Assembly: GCF_041860085.1 (NCBI RefSeq)
Contig: NZ_CP124747.1
Coordinates: forward strand, 4,712,001-4,776,000
Direction: 5' to 3'
DNA length: 64,000 nucleotides
DNA from: Schlesneria sp. DSM 10557
GTDB lineage: Bacteria; Planctomycetota; Planctomycetia; Planctomycetales; Planctomycetaceae
In this document: positions 1 through 8,525 of the stretch, in pieces
Layout: every line of letters begins with the position of its first letter
Position numbering within the stretch: position 1 is the stretch's first letter
Notes under the pieces: model-generated
The model's input: only the letters and a program-made list of their open reading frames with translations
What the model was told of the DNA's origin: nothing
Database searches by the model: none
Program-made: the position numbers and the translations under genes

Positions 1-64
1 CCTTACTGAGGACCGGTAAAAATCTGTTTGAGACTAAGGCACCACAAATTTCAGGGGAAAGATC

Positions 65-940
65 ATGACTGAAATCCCGTACGCATCCGGTAGTCCCATG
101 CCCGCACAGCAGCAGGAGCACCCCGGGCTGGAATCCCGGATGAAGCCACTGCCACAGTACAAGGCTCCACGCTATCGCGGATCGGCGAAGCTGCTCGATA
201 AAGTGGCCCTGATCACCGGGGGCGATTCAGGGATTGGTCGCGCCGTCGCGGTACTCTACGCGCGTGAAGGAGCCGACGTTGCGATCGTTTACCTGCCCGC
301 CGAACAGTCGGATGCCGAGGAAACACGTGATGCCGTCGAGGAGGAAGGTCGCAAGGCGTTATTGATTCCGGGCGATGTAACGGATCCCGAGTTTTGCCGT
401 TCGGCAGTAGAGAGAACCGTTCGGGATTTGGGACGGATCGATATTCTGGTGAATAATGCCGCCTATCAGGAATCCGCTGAACGGTTGGAGGATATCACTC
501 ACGCTCAATGGGATTTGACCTTTCGGACGAACATTTATGGGTACTTCTACATGGCGCAGGCCGCCCTGCCCTACATGAATGAAGAAGGAAGCATTATCAA
601 TTGCGGTTCAATTACCGGTCTGGAGGGGAATAAGACACTGATCGACTATGCTGCGACCAAAGGGGCCATCCATGCTTTTACCAAGTCGCTGGCACAGAAT
701 CTGGTGGACCGCAAAATACGGGTGAATTGTGTCGCTCCCGGGCCAATCTGGACAGTTCTGCAACCGGTATCCAAACCCGCTCAGGATGTGGCGGAGCATG
801 GCCTGAAGTCGCCGATGCAGCGGCCTGGTCAGCCAGAAGAAGTCGCGCCCGCATTCGTCTTCTTTGCGTCGAATGCGGACTCAAGCTACATCAGCGGGGA
901 AGTCCTGACCCTCCTCGGGGGTGAGACCAGGGCGAGCTGA
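65..940 (+). CDS. SDR family oxidoreductase (YghA-like)
   Basis: This is a 291-aa classical short-chain dehydrogenase with an N-terminal extension of about 45 residues, as in the YghA/glucose-ribitol dehydrogenase-like group. The Rossmann glycine motif TGGDSGIG is at residues 51-58, NNAA at 130-133, and the catalytic Ser182-Tyr195-Lys199 set (YAATK) is intact. It ends in the usual GGE-type C-terminus. AGGGGAAAG just upstream of the ATG is a good ribosome binding site. It probably reduces or oxidises a small carbonyl or alcohol with NAD(P)H in the cytosol; the substrate cannot be read from sequence. It is convergent with the hybrid kinase gene, with a perfect 26-bp palindrome between the two stops. 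Confidence 0.93.
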   Translation: MTEIPYASGSPMPAQQQEHPGLESRMKPLPQYKAPRYRGSAKLLDKVALITGGDSGIGRAVAVLYAREGADVAIVYLPAEQSDAEETRDAVEEEGRKALLIPGDVTDPEFCRSAVERTVRDLGRIDILVNNAAYQESAERLEDITHAQWDLTFRTNIYGYFYMAQAALPYMNEEGSIINCGSITGLEGNKTLIDYAATKGAIHAFTKSLAQNLVDRKIRVNCVAPGPIWTVLQPVSKPAQDVAEHGLKSPMQRPGQPEEVAPAFVFFASNADSSYISGEVLTLLGGETRAS

Positions 941-994
941 TTCAGGAACGTCGGCGTCTGCTGAAGGGGGGGGCGCACTTGCTGAGCGACATTG

Positions 995-1020
995 CGCTGC
1001 CAGAATCGATTCTGGCAGCG
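995..1020. terminator. Perfect 26-bp palindrome between convergent genes
   Basis: CGCTGCCAGAATC is followed immediately by its exact reverse complement, giving 13-bp arms and no spacer. In RNA it folds into an 11-bp stem with a UCGA loop. It sits between the stops of the SDR gene and the hybrid kinase gene, so a bidirectional terminator is the simplest reading. There is no U tract on either side, so a protein-binding site is also possible. Confidence 0.5.
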
Positions 1021-1084
1021 TACGACGTGAATCCGTCCTGGTTTAGCAGGGCGAGAATCAGGTCGATCAGAAGGAGAATGCACG

Positions 1085-4021
1085 TCAATCGCCGTTTTGG
1101 GAAGGAACGCCCCCGCGAATGACATCGGTCAGCAGGTCCATGCTGACGGGTTTCGTCAGGTGCTCATCGAACCCGGCCTTCATACTTTGTGTGCGGTCCT
1201 CGTTCTGCCCGAATCCGGTCAGAGCGACGAGCCTGGTCGTACGGAGCTTCGGAATCGCTCGCAGCCGGCGTGCGACTTCCAGCCCGTCCATGAGGGGCAT
1301 GGCAATGTCCAGGAAGATCAGGTCAAAGTTCTGTTCTGTTGCCAGCGAAATTGCGGACATTCCGTCGAACGTCGTTTCCACATCCTGCTCCAGCGCTTGC
1401 AGCATCATCGCCAGTGTCTTGGCGGATGCCTGGACATCATCGACGACTAGAATCCGAAGTTTTGGCAGGGGAGTGGTCGGTTCCGGTGGAGCCGCCGTAA
1501 TTTCCCTGGGAGGCTGTTGCAGTTCTTCCTTGATGGGAAGCCGGACGGTGAATTCGCTGCCGCGCCCCACTCCTTCGCTGGCTGCAGTGACGGTTCCGCC
1601 GTGCATCTGGACCAGGGTGCGAACCAGCGTCAGTCCGATTCCCAAGCCACCGTTAGCCCGGTCCAGTGTCCATTCGACCTGCATGAAGACGTCGAAGATT
1701 TTGTTCAGCATCTCCTTGGCGATACCGGATCCATTGTCGCGGACACGGAAGATGGCTTCGTTTCCTGCTCGTTCCACAGTCAGCCAGAGCTGGCCTTCGG
1801 GGTCCGTATACTTGGCCGCGTTGTGCAGCAGGTTCGTAAGGATCTGAGCCAGTCGTGTCGGATCGGCCTCGATCCAGATTTCTTCTTGCGGGACTTTCGC
1901 CGTCAGTTGATGGCGGCGCTCGGCGATAATTGGCTGAACCCCCTCCACCGCAGCGGCGACCGCACTGGCGACGCTGATTTTTTCGCAGCGCAGCCGCATT
2001 CTTCCCGTGGTGATGCGGGACAGGTCCAGCAGGTCGTCGATTAAACGCGTCATCTGCCGGAGTTGTCTTCTCATGATGTCCAGAAGATCCGCGGCGATAT
2101 TGGGATCTTTATAGGCCGCCGAGAAGACTTGGATGGCGTTGCTCAGCGGGGCGAGTGGATTGCGAAGTTCGTGCGCCAGGAGGGCGAGGAACTGGTCCTT
2201 CCGGATGTGGTCCTCCCGCAGCGCCTCCTCCGCACACTTGTGGTCGTGAATATCCGTATGCGTTCCGACCCACATCGCAATCTGGCCGTCAGGCCGATAG
2301 AGAGGCAGGGCTCTGGAGAGATGCCAGCGGTACTCGCCGGTATGTTTCAGGAAGCGTTCTTCAATCTCAAACATGTTGCCGCTCTTCAGCGACTGGGACC
2401 ACTTCTTCAAGTGATGGGCCACATCGTCCGGATGAACCAGCTCGCGCCAGTCCTTGTCTGTCATCTGTTCGGCTGTCAGCCCGGTATACTCCAGCAGCAT
2501 CTGATTGACGTAGTCCAGTGTCCCATCCGGGCGAGCCGTCCAGACCTTTTGTGGCATGCATTCCGAGAGGACTCGGAACCTTGCCTCACTCTCCCGCAGC
2601 GCTGCTTCGGTCTTCTTGCTTTGCGTCAGATCGGTGATAAAGACCACAATCTGGTCGAGCTCATTCATCAATCTCGCGGCAGAGATCAGCACCGGGACCC
2701 GGGTGCCGTCATTGCGAGAGTATGTTTTTTCAATCGGGCCGCAGACACCCTTCTCGCGAAGCTCGTCCCACGATGCTCGGTCGAGTGGCGTCTGATTCAC
2801 AGGGACACCGCTCCAGCTTAGCTTCGTATTATCAAACTCTCCGAAGCGATAGCCAATGAGATCTAGAAACGCGTTATTTGCCTCCAGCAGGCTGCCTTCG
2901 GAGGTTCCGATGGCAATTCCGATCAGGGGCGTCTCGAAAACCCGTCGGAAGCGGCGTTCACGCTCGTTTTTCTCTTTTTCGAGTCGTAAGCGTTCCGAGC
3001 AGTCACGGAATACAAACACGACTCCCGTGATTCTGCCCATCGTATCCCGGATGGGTGCGGCATTCTCTTCAATCGGGATTTCGGAAAAATCACTTCGACG
3101 CAGCAGCGTGTCACCCGTTCGGCGGGGGAAGGTTCCTTCCGTCAGCACCTGGTTGAACGGGTTGGCAATGGGCTCACGCGTGTGGGCGTCGATGAGAGAA
3201 AATATTTCCGGCAGGAACCGTCCCTCAACTTCGAGCGGATCGCCCATCAACTGTTTGGCGACGGGGTTGGCCAGCTTGATCTGTCCCGAAGCATCGGCAA
3301 CGATCACCCCGTCACCGATGCTGGTCAGGGTGACCCACAGGTTCTGTCGTTCAGACAGAGCAGTGGCTTCTGCCTGACGGCGTCTTTGCAGTTCTCGGTC
3401 AACAAATCCCCAGGCCGCGATCGTGAGAACCGTTCCGATACAAACGGCGGCGAGATTCGCGGACAGAACTTTGAACAGTCGATGATCCTGTTCCTGGCTA
3501 CGGACACCCTTCAGTCGAATCTGTTCCTTTTCCAGTTCAGCAATCAACTGCCGAATCTGATCCATGAGCGTTTTCCCGCTGCCTGTGATCACAATCTCAC
3601 GGGCGGAATCAAAACCTTTCTCCCGCGCATCGATCACTGTCTGGAGCAGTTCGAACCGGTCCTCTGCCAATTCCCTGATTTGGGCGACCCTTGCGACCTG
3701 GACAGGATGGTCAGTGACGGACTCACTCAGTCGACGAAACTGTTCGGGGAGATTCGCCAGCCGGGCCGTGTGCTCGCGCAGGAACCTTTCGTCACCTGCG
3801 ATTGCAAATCCCAGTACGTCTGTTTCGGCATCGAGGAACGTCGCGAGAAGAGCGCGACTTTGAAGCATGGCTTCGCTACTGCCGTTAATGACCTCTTGTC
3901 CCTGATGCAGTGCGATCGAGTTACTGTGAAGGATGAAGCTGTTAAGTACCAGCACCACCAGGACGAGTGCGAAATTTGCCGTCGCATGGGGACTTAAAAA
4001 CCTTTTCCGCAACCCGTTCAT
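1085..4021 (-). CDS. Hybrid sensor histidine kinase (CHASE3-PAS-PAS-PAS-HisKA-HATPase-REC)
   Basis: This 978-aa membrane kinase has a transmembrane helix at about 17-33, a CHASE3-like periplasmic domain at about 40-180, and a second helix at about 185-205. Three PAS-type sensor modules follow (about 225-345, 355-470, 480-600). HisKA carries the phospho-acceptor His617 in LAHELRNPL. HATPase shows an N box at 731-739, DNGSGI at 762-767 and GLGIGL at 792-797. A C-terminal receiver has Asp905 in LIFLDIAMP. The internal receiver implies a His-Asp-His-Asp phosphorelay. It is divergent from the NtrC-type regulator and its Hpt neighbour, which are the natural downstream partners (inference). The signal sensed is unknown. 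Confidence 0.95.
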   Translation of the reverse strand: MNGLRKRFLSPHATANFALVLVVLVLNSFILHSNSIALHQGQEVINGSSEAMLQSRALLATFLDAETDVLGFAIAGDERFLREHTARLANLPEQFRRLSESVTDHPVQVARVAQIRELAEDRFELLQTVIDAREKGFDSAREIVITGSGKTLMDQIRQLIAELEKEQIRLKGVRSQEQDHRLFKVLSANLAAVCIGTVLTIAAWGFVDRELQRRRQAEATALSERQNLWVTLTSIGDGVIVADASGQIKLANPVAKQLMGDPLEVEGRFLPEIFSLIDAHTREPIANPFNQVLTEGTFPRRTGDTLLRRSDFSEIPIEENAAPIRDTMGRITGVVFVFRDCSERLRLEKEKNERERRFRRVFETPLIGIAIGTSEGSLLEANNAFLDLIGYRFGEFDNTKLSWSGVPVNQTPLDRASWDELREKGVCGPIEKTYSRNDGTRVPVLISAARLMNELDQIVVFITDLTQSKKTEAALRESEARFRVLSECMPQKVWTARPDGTLDYVNQMLLEYTGLTAEQMTDKDWRELVHPDDVAHHLKKWSQSLKSGNMFEIEERFLKHTGEYRWHLSRALPLYRPDGQIAMWVGTHTDIHDHKCAEEALREDHIRKDQFLALLAHELRNPLAPLSNAIQVFSAAYKDPNIAADLLDIMRRQLRQMTRLIDDLLDLSRITTGRMRLRCEKISVASAVAAAVEGVQPIIAERRHQLTAKVPQEEIWIEADPTRLAQILTNLLHNAAKYTDPEGQLWLTVERAGNEAIFRVRDNGSGIAKEMLNKIFDVFMQVEWTLDRANGGLGIGLTLVRTLVQMHGGTVTAASEGVGRGSEFTVRLPIKEELQQPPREITAAPPEPTTPLPKLRILVVDDVQASAKTLAMMLQALEQDVETTFDGMSAISLATEQNFDLIFLDIAMPLMDGLEVARRLRAIPKLRTTRLVALTGFGQNEDRTQSMKAGFDEHLTKPVSMDLLTDVIRGGVPSQNGD

Positions 4022-4507
4022 TGGCCGTGCCTTCTGCGAAGCAGTGTTGGTTCGAGCTGTCTTCGGGCCGAACGTAGCGTTCCAGTGGGCAGATTACTAC
4101 CTGTCATGGGGTCTGTCTTATTCATTATCTGAAGAGGTTGCCGGGAATTGTCATTCACCAATGGGGCCGTGGCGGTAGGGAAGTTGGGCAGGGGCCGCGC
4201 AATGTTGTCGTAGCAGAGTACGTGCCGTCGGGGCAAAATCTGCGCGGGGGGAGCTCCACATCCGGGATGACGGTGGTGTAGCAAAAACGGGCATGGGAGC
4301 TGAGTGGTCGTGTACGTTTTCAGGTCCTCGTCTTGCAGAACTCACCACGGAAGCGACCTGGCTTCGGGGAGATCCGGTCCCCGGCGGCTAGTCTATTTGC
4401 TACAATCGGTTACAATGGTCCCGCCTTCATGTGTGATCGAAACGTCCCATATCACTACTGACACTCATGAGTCTTCGGCTCGCTCTTCCCCACGTACGAG
4501 ATTACGT
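4022..4507. other. Divergent intergenic region, kinase / response regulator
   Basis: About 490 bp separate the start codons of the hybrid kinase and the NtrC-type regulator. An open frame runs upstream of the regulator from 4304, but its translation shows no family resemblance and the receiver domain starts right at the ATG at 4508. It should hold promoters for both genes; I could not identify a convincing -24/-12 or -35/-10 pair. Confidence 0.5.
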
Positions 4508-6022
4508 ATGGCATTGGTTCTGGTTGTAGATGATGATCGAAGTGTGCGTCACATGTTGACGCAGACACTAGAGTCGATCAATTACGAAGTCGCCACCGCA
4601 GAGACCGCTGAGCAAGCCTTGGTGCTGGTTGCCGAGCGCCAACCGGATGTCGTACTGTTGGACATCATGTTACCGGGGCGGTCGGGGTTAGACGTGCTTC
4701 GCGACATTCAGTCGATCGACCGTCGGCTGCCCGTCATTTTTGTGACGGCCGACAGTGGAAGTTCAACCGCCATCGAAGCGATGCAGTTAGGTGCGTACGA
4801 CTACGTTTCAAAGCCGCTTGATCTGCCCCAACTCAATCGACTGGTCGAGTCTGCGATCGACTCCCGCCGTCTGATGAGTGTTCCCGTCGCGCTTTCGGTC
4901 GACTCGAGTGGTGAGCAAACTGGAAAGTTATTTGTCGGCCGAAGCCCGGAAATTCTGGATGTTTTCAAGTCGATTGGACGCGTCGCGGCTCAGGACGTAC
5001 CCGTCTTGATTCGTGGTGAGAGTGGTACGGGGAAAGAACTGGTTGCGCAGGCGCTCTATCAGCATAGTCACCGCCGCGGCGCCCCGTTCATGGCAATCAA
5101 TTGCGCGGCGCTTCCCGATACACTGCTGGAGAGTGAACTGTTCGGGCACGAAAAAGGTGCCTTTACTGGCGCGGACCGCCGCCGCATCGGAAAGTTCGAG
5201 CAATGCCACGGGGGGACGATCTTCCTCGATGAGGTGGGCGATATGGCCCCGATTGTCCAGGGGAAGGTCTTGCGCCTGCTCCAGGATCAGCGATTCGAAC
5301 GCGTCGGCGGAAATGAAACGATCGGCACTGATGTGCGTGTCATCACCGCGACGAATCGACCGCTGGAAGAGATGGTGGAGTCGAAGGCGTTCCGGGCAGA
5401 TTTGTTGTACCGTTTGAACGGCATGACGATCTTTCTACCTCCGGTTCGTCAGCGCCGCGAAGATGTGCCGCTGCTGCTGAAGTATTTTCTGTCTCGCGCT
5501 CTCCAGTCGCTCAATAAAACGCACATTGAGGGGATGTCGCCCGAGTGTCTCGAAATACTGATGAGTTACAGTTGGCCGGGTAATGTCCGGGAAATGCAGA
5601 GTGTGGTCCAGCAGGCCGTCTTGAACGCCATTGGTCCCATCATTATCCCCGAATTCTTACCTCGCGAGGTGACTCGAAATCGTTCAGCCGAACCTGTCTC
5701 CGTACAGGCAAAGCCCACCCCTGCGGCACCGACGCCGACGGAGGGTTCGGCCTCGCCCGAGGATTCACCTACATCGACCATTGCGGACTTGGGGCAATTC
5801 GTCGACGAACAGTTAAAGTCAAATCCCAAAGAGCTTTATAACTCGGTCATTGAACGTGTTGAACGCTACCTGTTCACCCGCGTGCTGCAGGAAACCAACG
5901 GAAACCAGAGTCAGGCAGCGGAGATTCTGGGCGTGACCCGAGGGAAAATTCGGGATCGAATTGCCACATTCAATATCTCTATGGAACGTAAAGTGCGGTC
6001 AGAGCTCGAAACGGGCGAATAA
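4508..6022 (+). CDS. Sigma-54-dependent response regulator, NtrC family
   Basis: This is a 504-aa activator. The start is placed at the ATG at 4508 because the receiver begins immediately (ALVLVVDDD). The receiver shows Asp52 (phospho-acceptor), Thr80 and Lys102. The AAA+ domain is complete: Walker A GESGTGKE at 170-177, the sigma-54 contact loop GAFTGA at 217-222, Walker B IFLDE at 238-242, and arginines in FRADLLYR at 296 and 302. A Fis-type helix-turn-helix lies at the C-terminus (QSQAAEILGVTRGKIRDR). It should drive RNA polymerase-sigma54 open-complex formation when phosphorylated. The divergent hybrid kinase and downstream Hpt protein are the likely input. It is a useful in-window reference for the degenerate homologue at 15599. 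Confidence 0.96.
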   Translation: MALVLVVDDDRSVRHMLTQTLESINYEVATAETAEQALVLVAERQPDVVLLDIMLPGRSGLDVLRDIQSIDRRLPVIFVTADSGSSTAIEAMQLGAYDYVSKPLDLPQLNRLVESAIDSRRLMSVPVALSVDSSGEQTGKLFVGRSPEILDVFKSIGRVAAQDVPVLIRGESGTGKELVAQALYQHSHRRGAPFMAINCAALPDTLLESELFGHEKGAFTGADRRRIGKFEQCHGGTIFLDEVGDMAPIVQGKVLRLLQDQRFERVGGNETIGTDVRVITATNRPLEEMVESKAFRADLLYRLNGMTIFLPPVRQRREDVPLLLKYFLSRALQSLNKTHIEGMSPECLEILMSYSWPGNVREMQSVVQQAVLNAIGPIIIPEFLPREVTRNRSAEPVSVQAKPTPAAPTPTEGSASPEDSPTSTIADLGQFVDEQLKSNPKELYNSVIERVERYLFTRVLQETNGNQSQAAEILGVTRGKIRDRIATFNISMERKVRSELETGE

Positions 6023-6101
6023 GGGCTGTTGTGACCTGCGTCGTCACGACAGTGTTTGCGGGAGTCTCGCATTTTTCTGTCACGATAGCAGAGTGAATAA
6101 A

Positions 6102-6458
6102 ATGATTTCGATCTCTCAAGGGTATGCCACCGCAAATCGTCAAGTGGCACTGAAGCGGTTGGCAGGAAATGAGGCGCTTTTCAAAACCCTCATTGGATTC
6201 TTCCTGGAAGACGCGCCATCGCAGTTGGCGCAACTTCAACAAGCGATGGCGATTGCAGACTGGCCGACCGTTGCGATGAAGGCCCACAGCCTCAAAGGGC
6301 TCTCTTCGACTTTTGAAGCGATCCCGTTCATGCAACTGGCTGCTGCGGTGGAATCGCAAGCCGTGCAAGAGAATCAGTTTCAGATCGCTGAGACTGTTCG
6401 ACAGCTTCAGTCTGAATTCCATCGGCTGGTCGCTGAACTGCAGTCATACGCCCGGTAA
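6102..6458 (+). CDS. Hpt domain phosphotransfer protein
   Basis: This 118-aa stand-alone histidine phosphotransfer protein starts at the ATG at 6102; an upstream extension of the frame is not family-like. The phospho-accepting His62 is in the typical context KAHSLKGLSST, within the predicted four-helix bundle. It follows the NtrC-type regulator by 79 bp on the same strand. It probably carries phosphate from the receiver of the hybrid kinase at 1085-4021 to Asp52 of the regulator at 4508-6022. The assignment to this relay is inferred from gene proximity only. Confidence 0.92.
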   Translation: MISISQGYATANRQVALKRLAGNEALFKTLIGFFLEDAPSQLAQLQQAMAIADWPTVAMKAHSLKGLSSTFEAIPFMQLAAAVESQAVQENQFQIAETVRQLQSEFHRLVAELQSYAR

Positions 6459-7356
6459 CTGGTGATGAAACGGGTTAATCAAAGAGAGAGATTGCTCAAC
6501 GTCTTCAACGGGACATACACAACGCCTCGGCCTTTGGCTATTTGCGATAATGGCCCATGGCAATGCGCAAAGACGGGTTGAGCACGATTCGGGCAGTCTG
6601 AATTTCAATCAGTCAATCCGTTCAGAAATCTTCTGACTTGGGTACTCGGGACCGGTGCCTGATCGCCGCAGCTTCACACTTGATGTCTGTTGCGTTGCGA
6701 CTCGCTGGCTCCTCTTCCCTTTCTCGAACCGAGGTATTCCCGTTGGGAACCAACGAGGAGCTCGCGACAAGACAAATTGTTCAGGTGCGGATTGGCTGAG
6801 GTGCTGACTCACTCCGTGCGATGGAGAGTCCTCAGGGATGTAGGCATCGGAGTGTTAAGGGCGACGCTCTGCTGAGTTGTGGGATCGACTTGCGAACCCG
6901 GGGTGCTCAGTAGAACCTCGCCCTTTTTCGTGACCACACGCGTGGCGAGCGGAGTCGCGACTGGCGCTAAATGATCAGCGATACCGCCTGGAGAACCAGC
7001 TGTGCAAACGTAATTACGGTTAGCCATGGAAAGCTCATGAAGATTCTGATCATTTCGTCTCATTCCTTCTGCAAAGTCACCCCGGGGTTGATGCCGCCAG
7101 TTGCTGACGTACAACAACATCCCTGTTCAGCAAGGGGTAGCAAACTTCGGTCCAATCGGCTTGGACATCGATGACATGGTTCATAGAAGTGGTGCGACGT
7201 TTGCTCCCTATTCGTAAAGGAATGACTGGACGCTGCGATGCATTCCAACGGCGATAGGGAAAGCGGCCTACCCAGGCAGCGTCTAAAGGAAGTCACTGAG
7301 TCGGCTTTTCCCAATCGGCTTGATCTGGAATGGCTTTTTGACATGAGGAGCTCGCA
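6459..7356. other. Long intergenic region, no confident gene
   Basis: About 900 bp contain no ORF I can assign to a family. On the minus strand a frame from 7120 to 6809 contains a possible small protein (start near 7084 or 7048, roughly 70-90 aa, no recognised motif) that could be real but has no support beyond length. A short perfect hairpin, CGTTGG-gaa-CCAACG, lies at about 6743-6757. No tRNA-like cloverleaf or CRISPR-like repeat was seen. Confidence 0.4.
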
Positions 7357-7821
7357 ATGATCGCATCTACTGTTGCACGTGTTCCTGTTAATACTGCGGA
7401 TGACGTAAACGAGCGTATCCGACTGATGACCGAGCAGAGTGTCGCGTCGTGTGCCGCTCGTGGCCCGGCGGCGATCGAGCAGCGGCTTGCCGAACTCGAT
7501 GAGGAATGGGACGTTGAAAGGACGCTCGAAGCGAATGCCTCGATTGTGTCGCTTGTCGGATTAGCGTTAGGGGCCACGGTCGATCGACGATGGTTCTGCC
7601 TGCCCGCTGCCGTATCGGGTTTTTTGTTGCAACATGCTGTCCAGGGCTGGTGCCCTCCCTTGACCATTCTGCGGCGCCTGGGTGTGCGGACAGCGTCAGA
7701 AATCGATTATGAGCGTTACGCCCTGAAAGCCATTCGCGGTGACTTTAAGAGCGTGCCCAGCGGCGCACCGACCTCATTCCAGACTGCTCGTCACGCCTTG
7801 AATATTGCACGGCGGAATTAA
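7357..7821 (+). CDS. YgaP/DUF2892-like membrane protein
   Basis: This 154-aa protein has a polar N-terminal half and then a hydrophobic stretch at about 65-100 (VSLVGLALG...LPAAVSGFLLQHAVQGW), which matches the two short helices of the DUF2892/YgaP-type transmembrane region. The conserved WCPPLTILRRLGVRT...EIDYERYALKAIRGDF segment follows. A strong site GAGGAG precedes the ATG. Relatives are small inner-membrane proteins often linked to sulfur transferase or stress genes; no function can be assigned here. The next small gene starts about 80 bp downstream. Confidence 0.7.
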   Translation: MIASTVARVPVNTADDVNERIRLMTEQSVASCAARGPAAIEQRLAELDEEWDVERTLEANASIVSLVGLALGATVDRRWFCLPAAVSGFLLQHAVQGWCPPLTILRRLGVRTASEIDYERYALKAIRGDFKSVPSGAPTSFQTARHALNIARRN

Positions 7822-7900
7822 CGTCGTTCATGTGATTGAAGAGGGCGGATACGCCGTTCAGAAGATGTTTTGTAATCACCTCAGTAAGGGAGTCAACGCG

Positions 7901-8089
7901 ATGGGACCTCAGCGAGAAATTCCGCCGCGGGAGCCGAATGAAATTCCCAATCCCGCCCCCGATACGTTGCCCCCACCTCTTCCTGCCGAGGTTCCGCCGC
8001 TGACGGATCCTCGGCCTCCTGCACCGATCAGCCCAGTAGAGCCGATTCCCCAAGAGCACCCTCCTGAAGAGCCGCTGGTGACCAATTAG
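7901..8089 (+). CDS. Small proline-rich protein, unknown
   Basis: This is a 62-aa frame starting at ATG 7901 with the ribosome binding site AAGGGAG about 10 bases upstream. The frame is open from 7805, but the well-placed site favours the shorter start. More than a quarter of the residues are proline, many in Pro-Pro or Glu-Pro contexts, and there is no signal peptide or membrane segment. I do not recognise it. Its low complexity means coding status rests mainly on the start site and on the co-directional gene upstream. Confidence 0.5.
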   Translation: MGPQREIPPREPNEIPNPAPDTLPPPLPAEVPPLTDPRPPAPISPVEPIPQEHPPEEPLVTN

Positions 8090-8525
8090 ACTCAGCAACC
8101 AGAGAACGCATTTTCGACCCCTCCGGCGATGCAGATTTCGGGCGAGTTTCAGCCCCTGCGGGAATCAAAGTCACTGCCTGCAGGGAAGGTTCGTGGCTTT
8201 CTCATTGTGCCACCTGAGCGTTTCGGCTGCTCCATTCCCGTAAAACGCAGCTCGCGCAAATCACATCCTTGCTATTGTGCAAATCCGCTGAGGCCCCTTC
8301 TCCCACAGCGTTTCAGCCTCCCCGTCGAGGATGGCGAACAGCGCGGCACCGCCCGTCAAACATGTTCAAAAACTTGCATCTTGAAAAATTAAGAATTTGT
8401 AAGTATTGTTTGGCTGAGCTGACGTTCGGTGGCGACTGGATGGAAGGGGTGCTTTGTGCCCGTTTCATTGAAGGGATTTTCCCGTCGCCTGCAAAATCCA
8501 CGCTGGAAAGAGTCGGAATTATTGA
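8090..8525. other. Intergenic region upstream of the SulP-carbonic anhydrase gene
   Basis: About 435 bp with only short overlapping frames and no family resemblance. GGAAAGAG about 13 bases before the start at 8526 may be a weak ribosome binding site. I see no terminator or promoter that I can defend. Confidence 0.4.

Noticed and set aside
2063-2821. Long plus-strand ORF inside the hybrid kinase region
   Set aside because: Antisense shadow of the kinase gene; its translation has no family resemblance, whereas the minus strand shows full CHASE3-PAS-HisKA-REC motifs.
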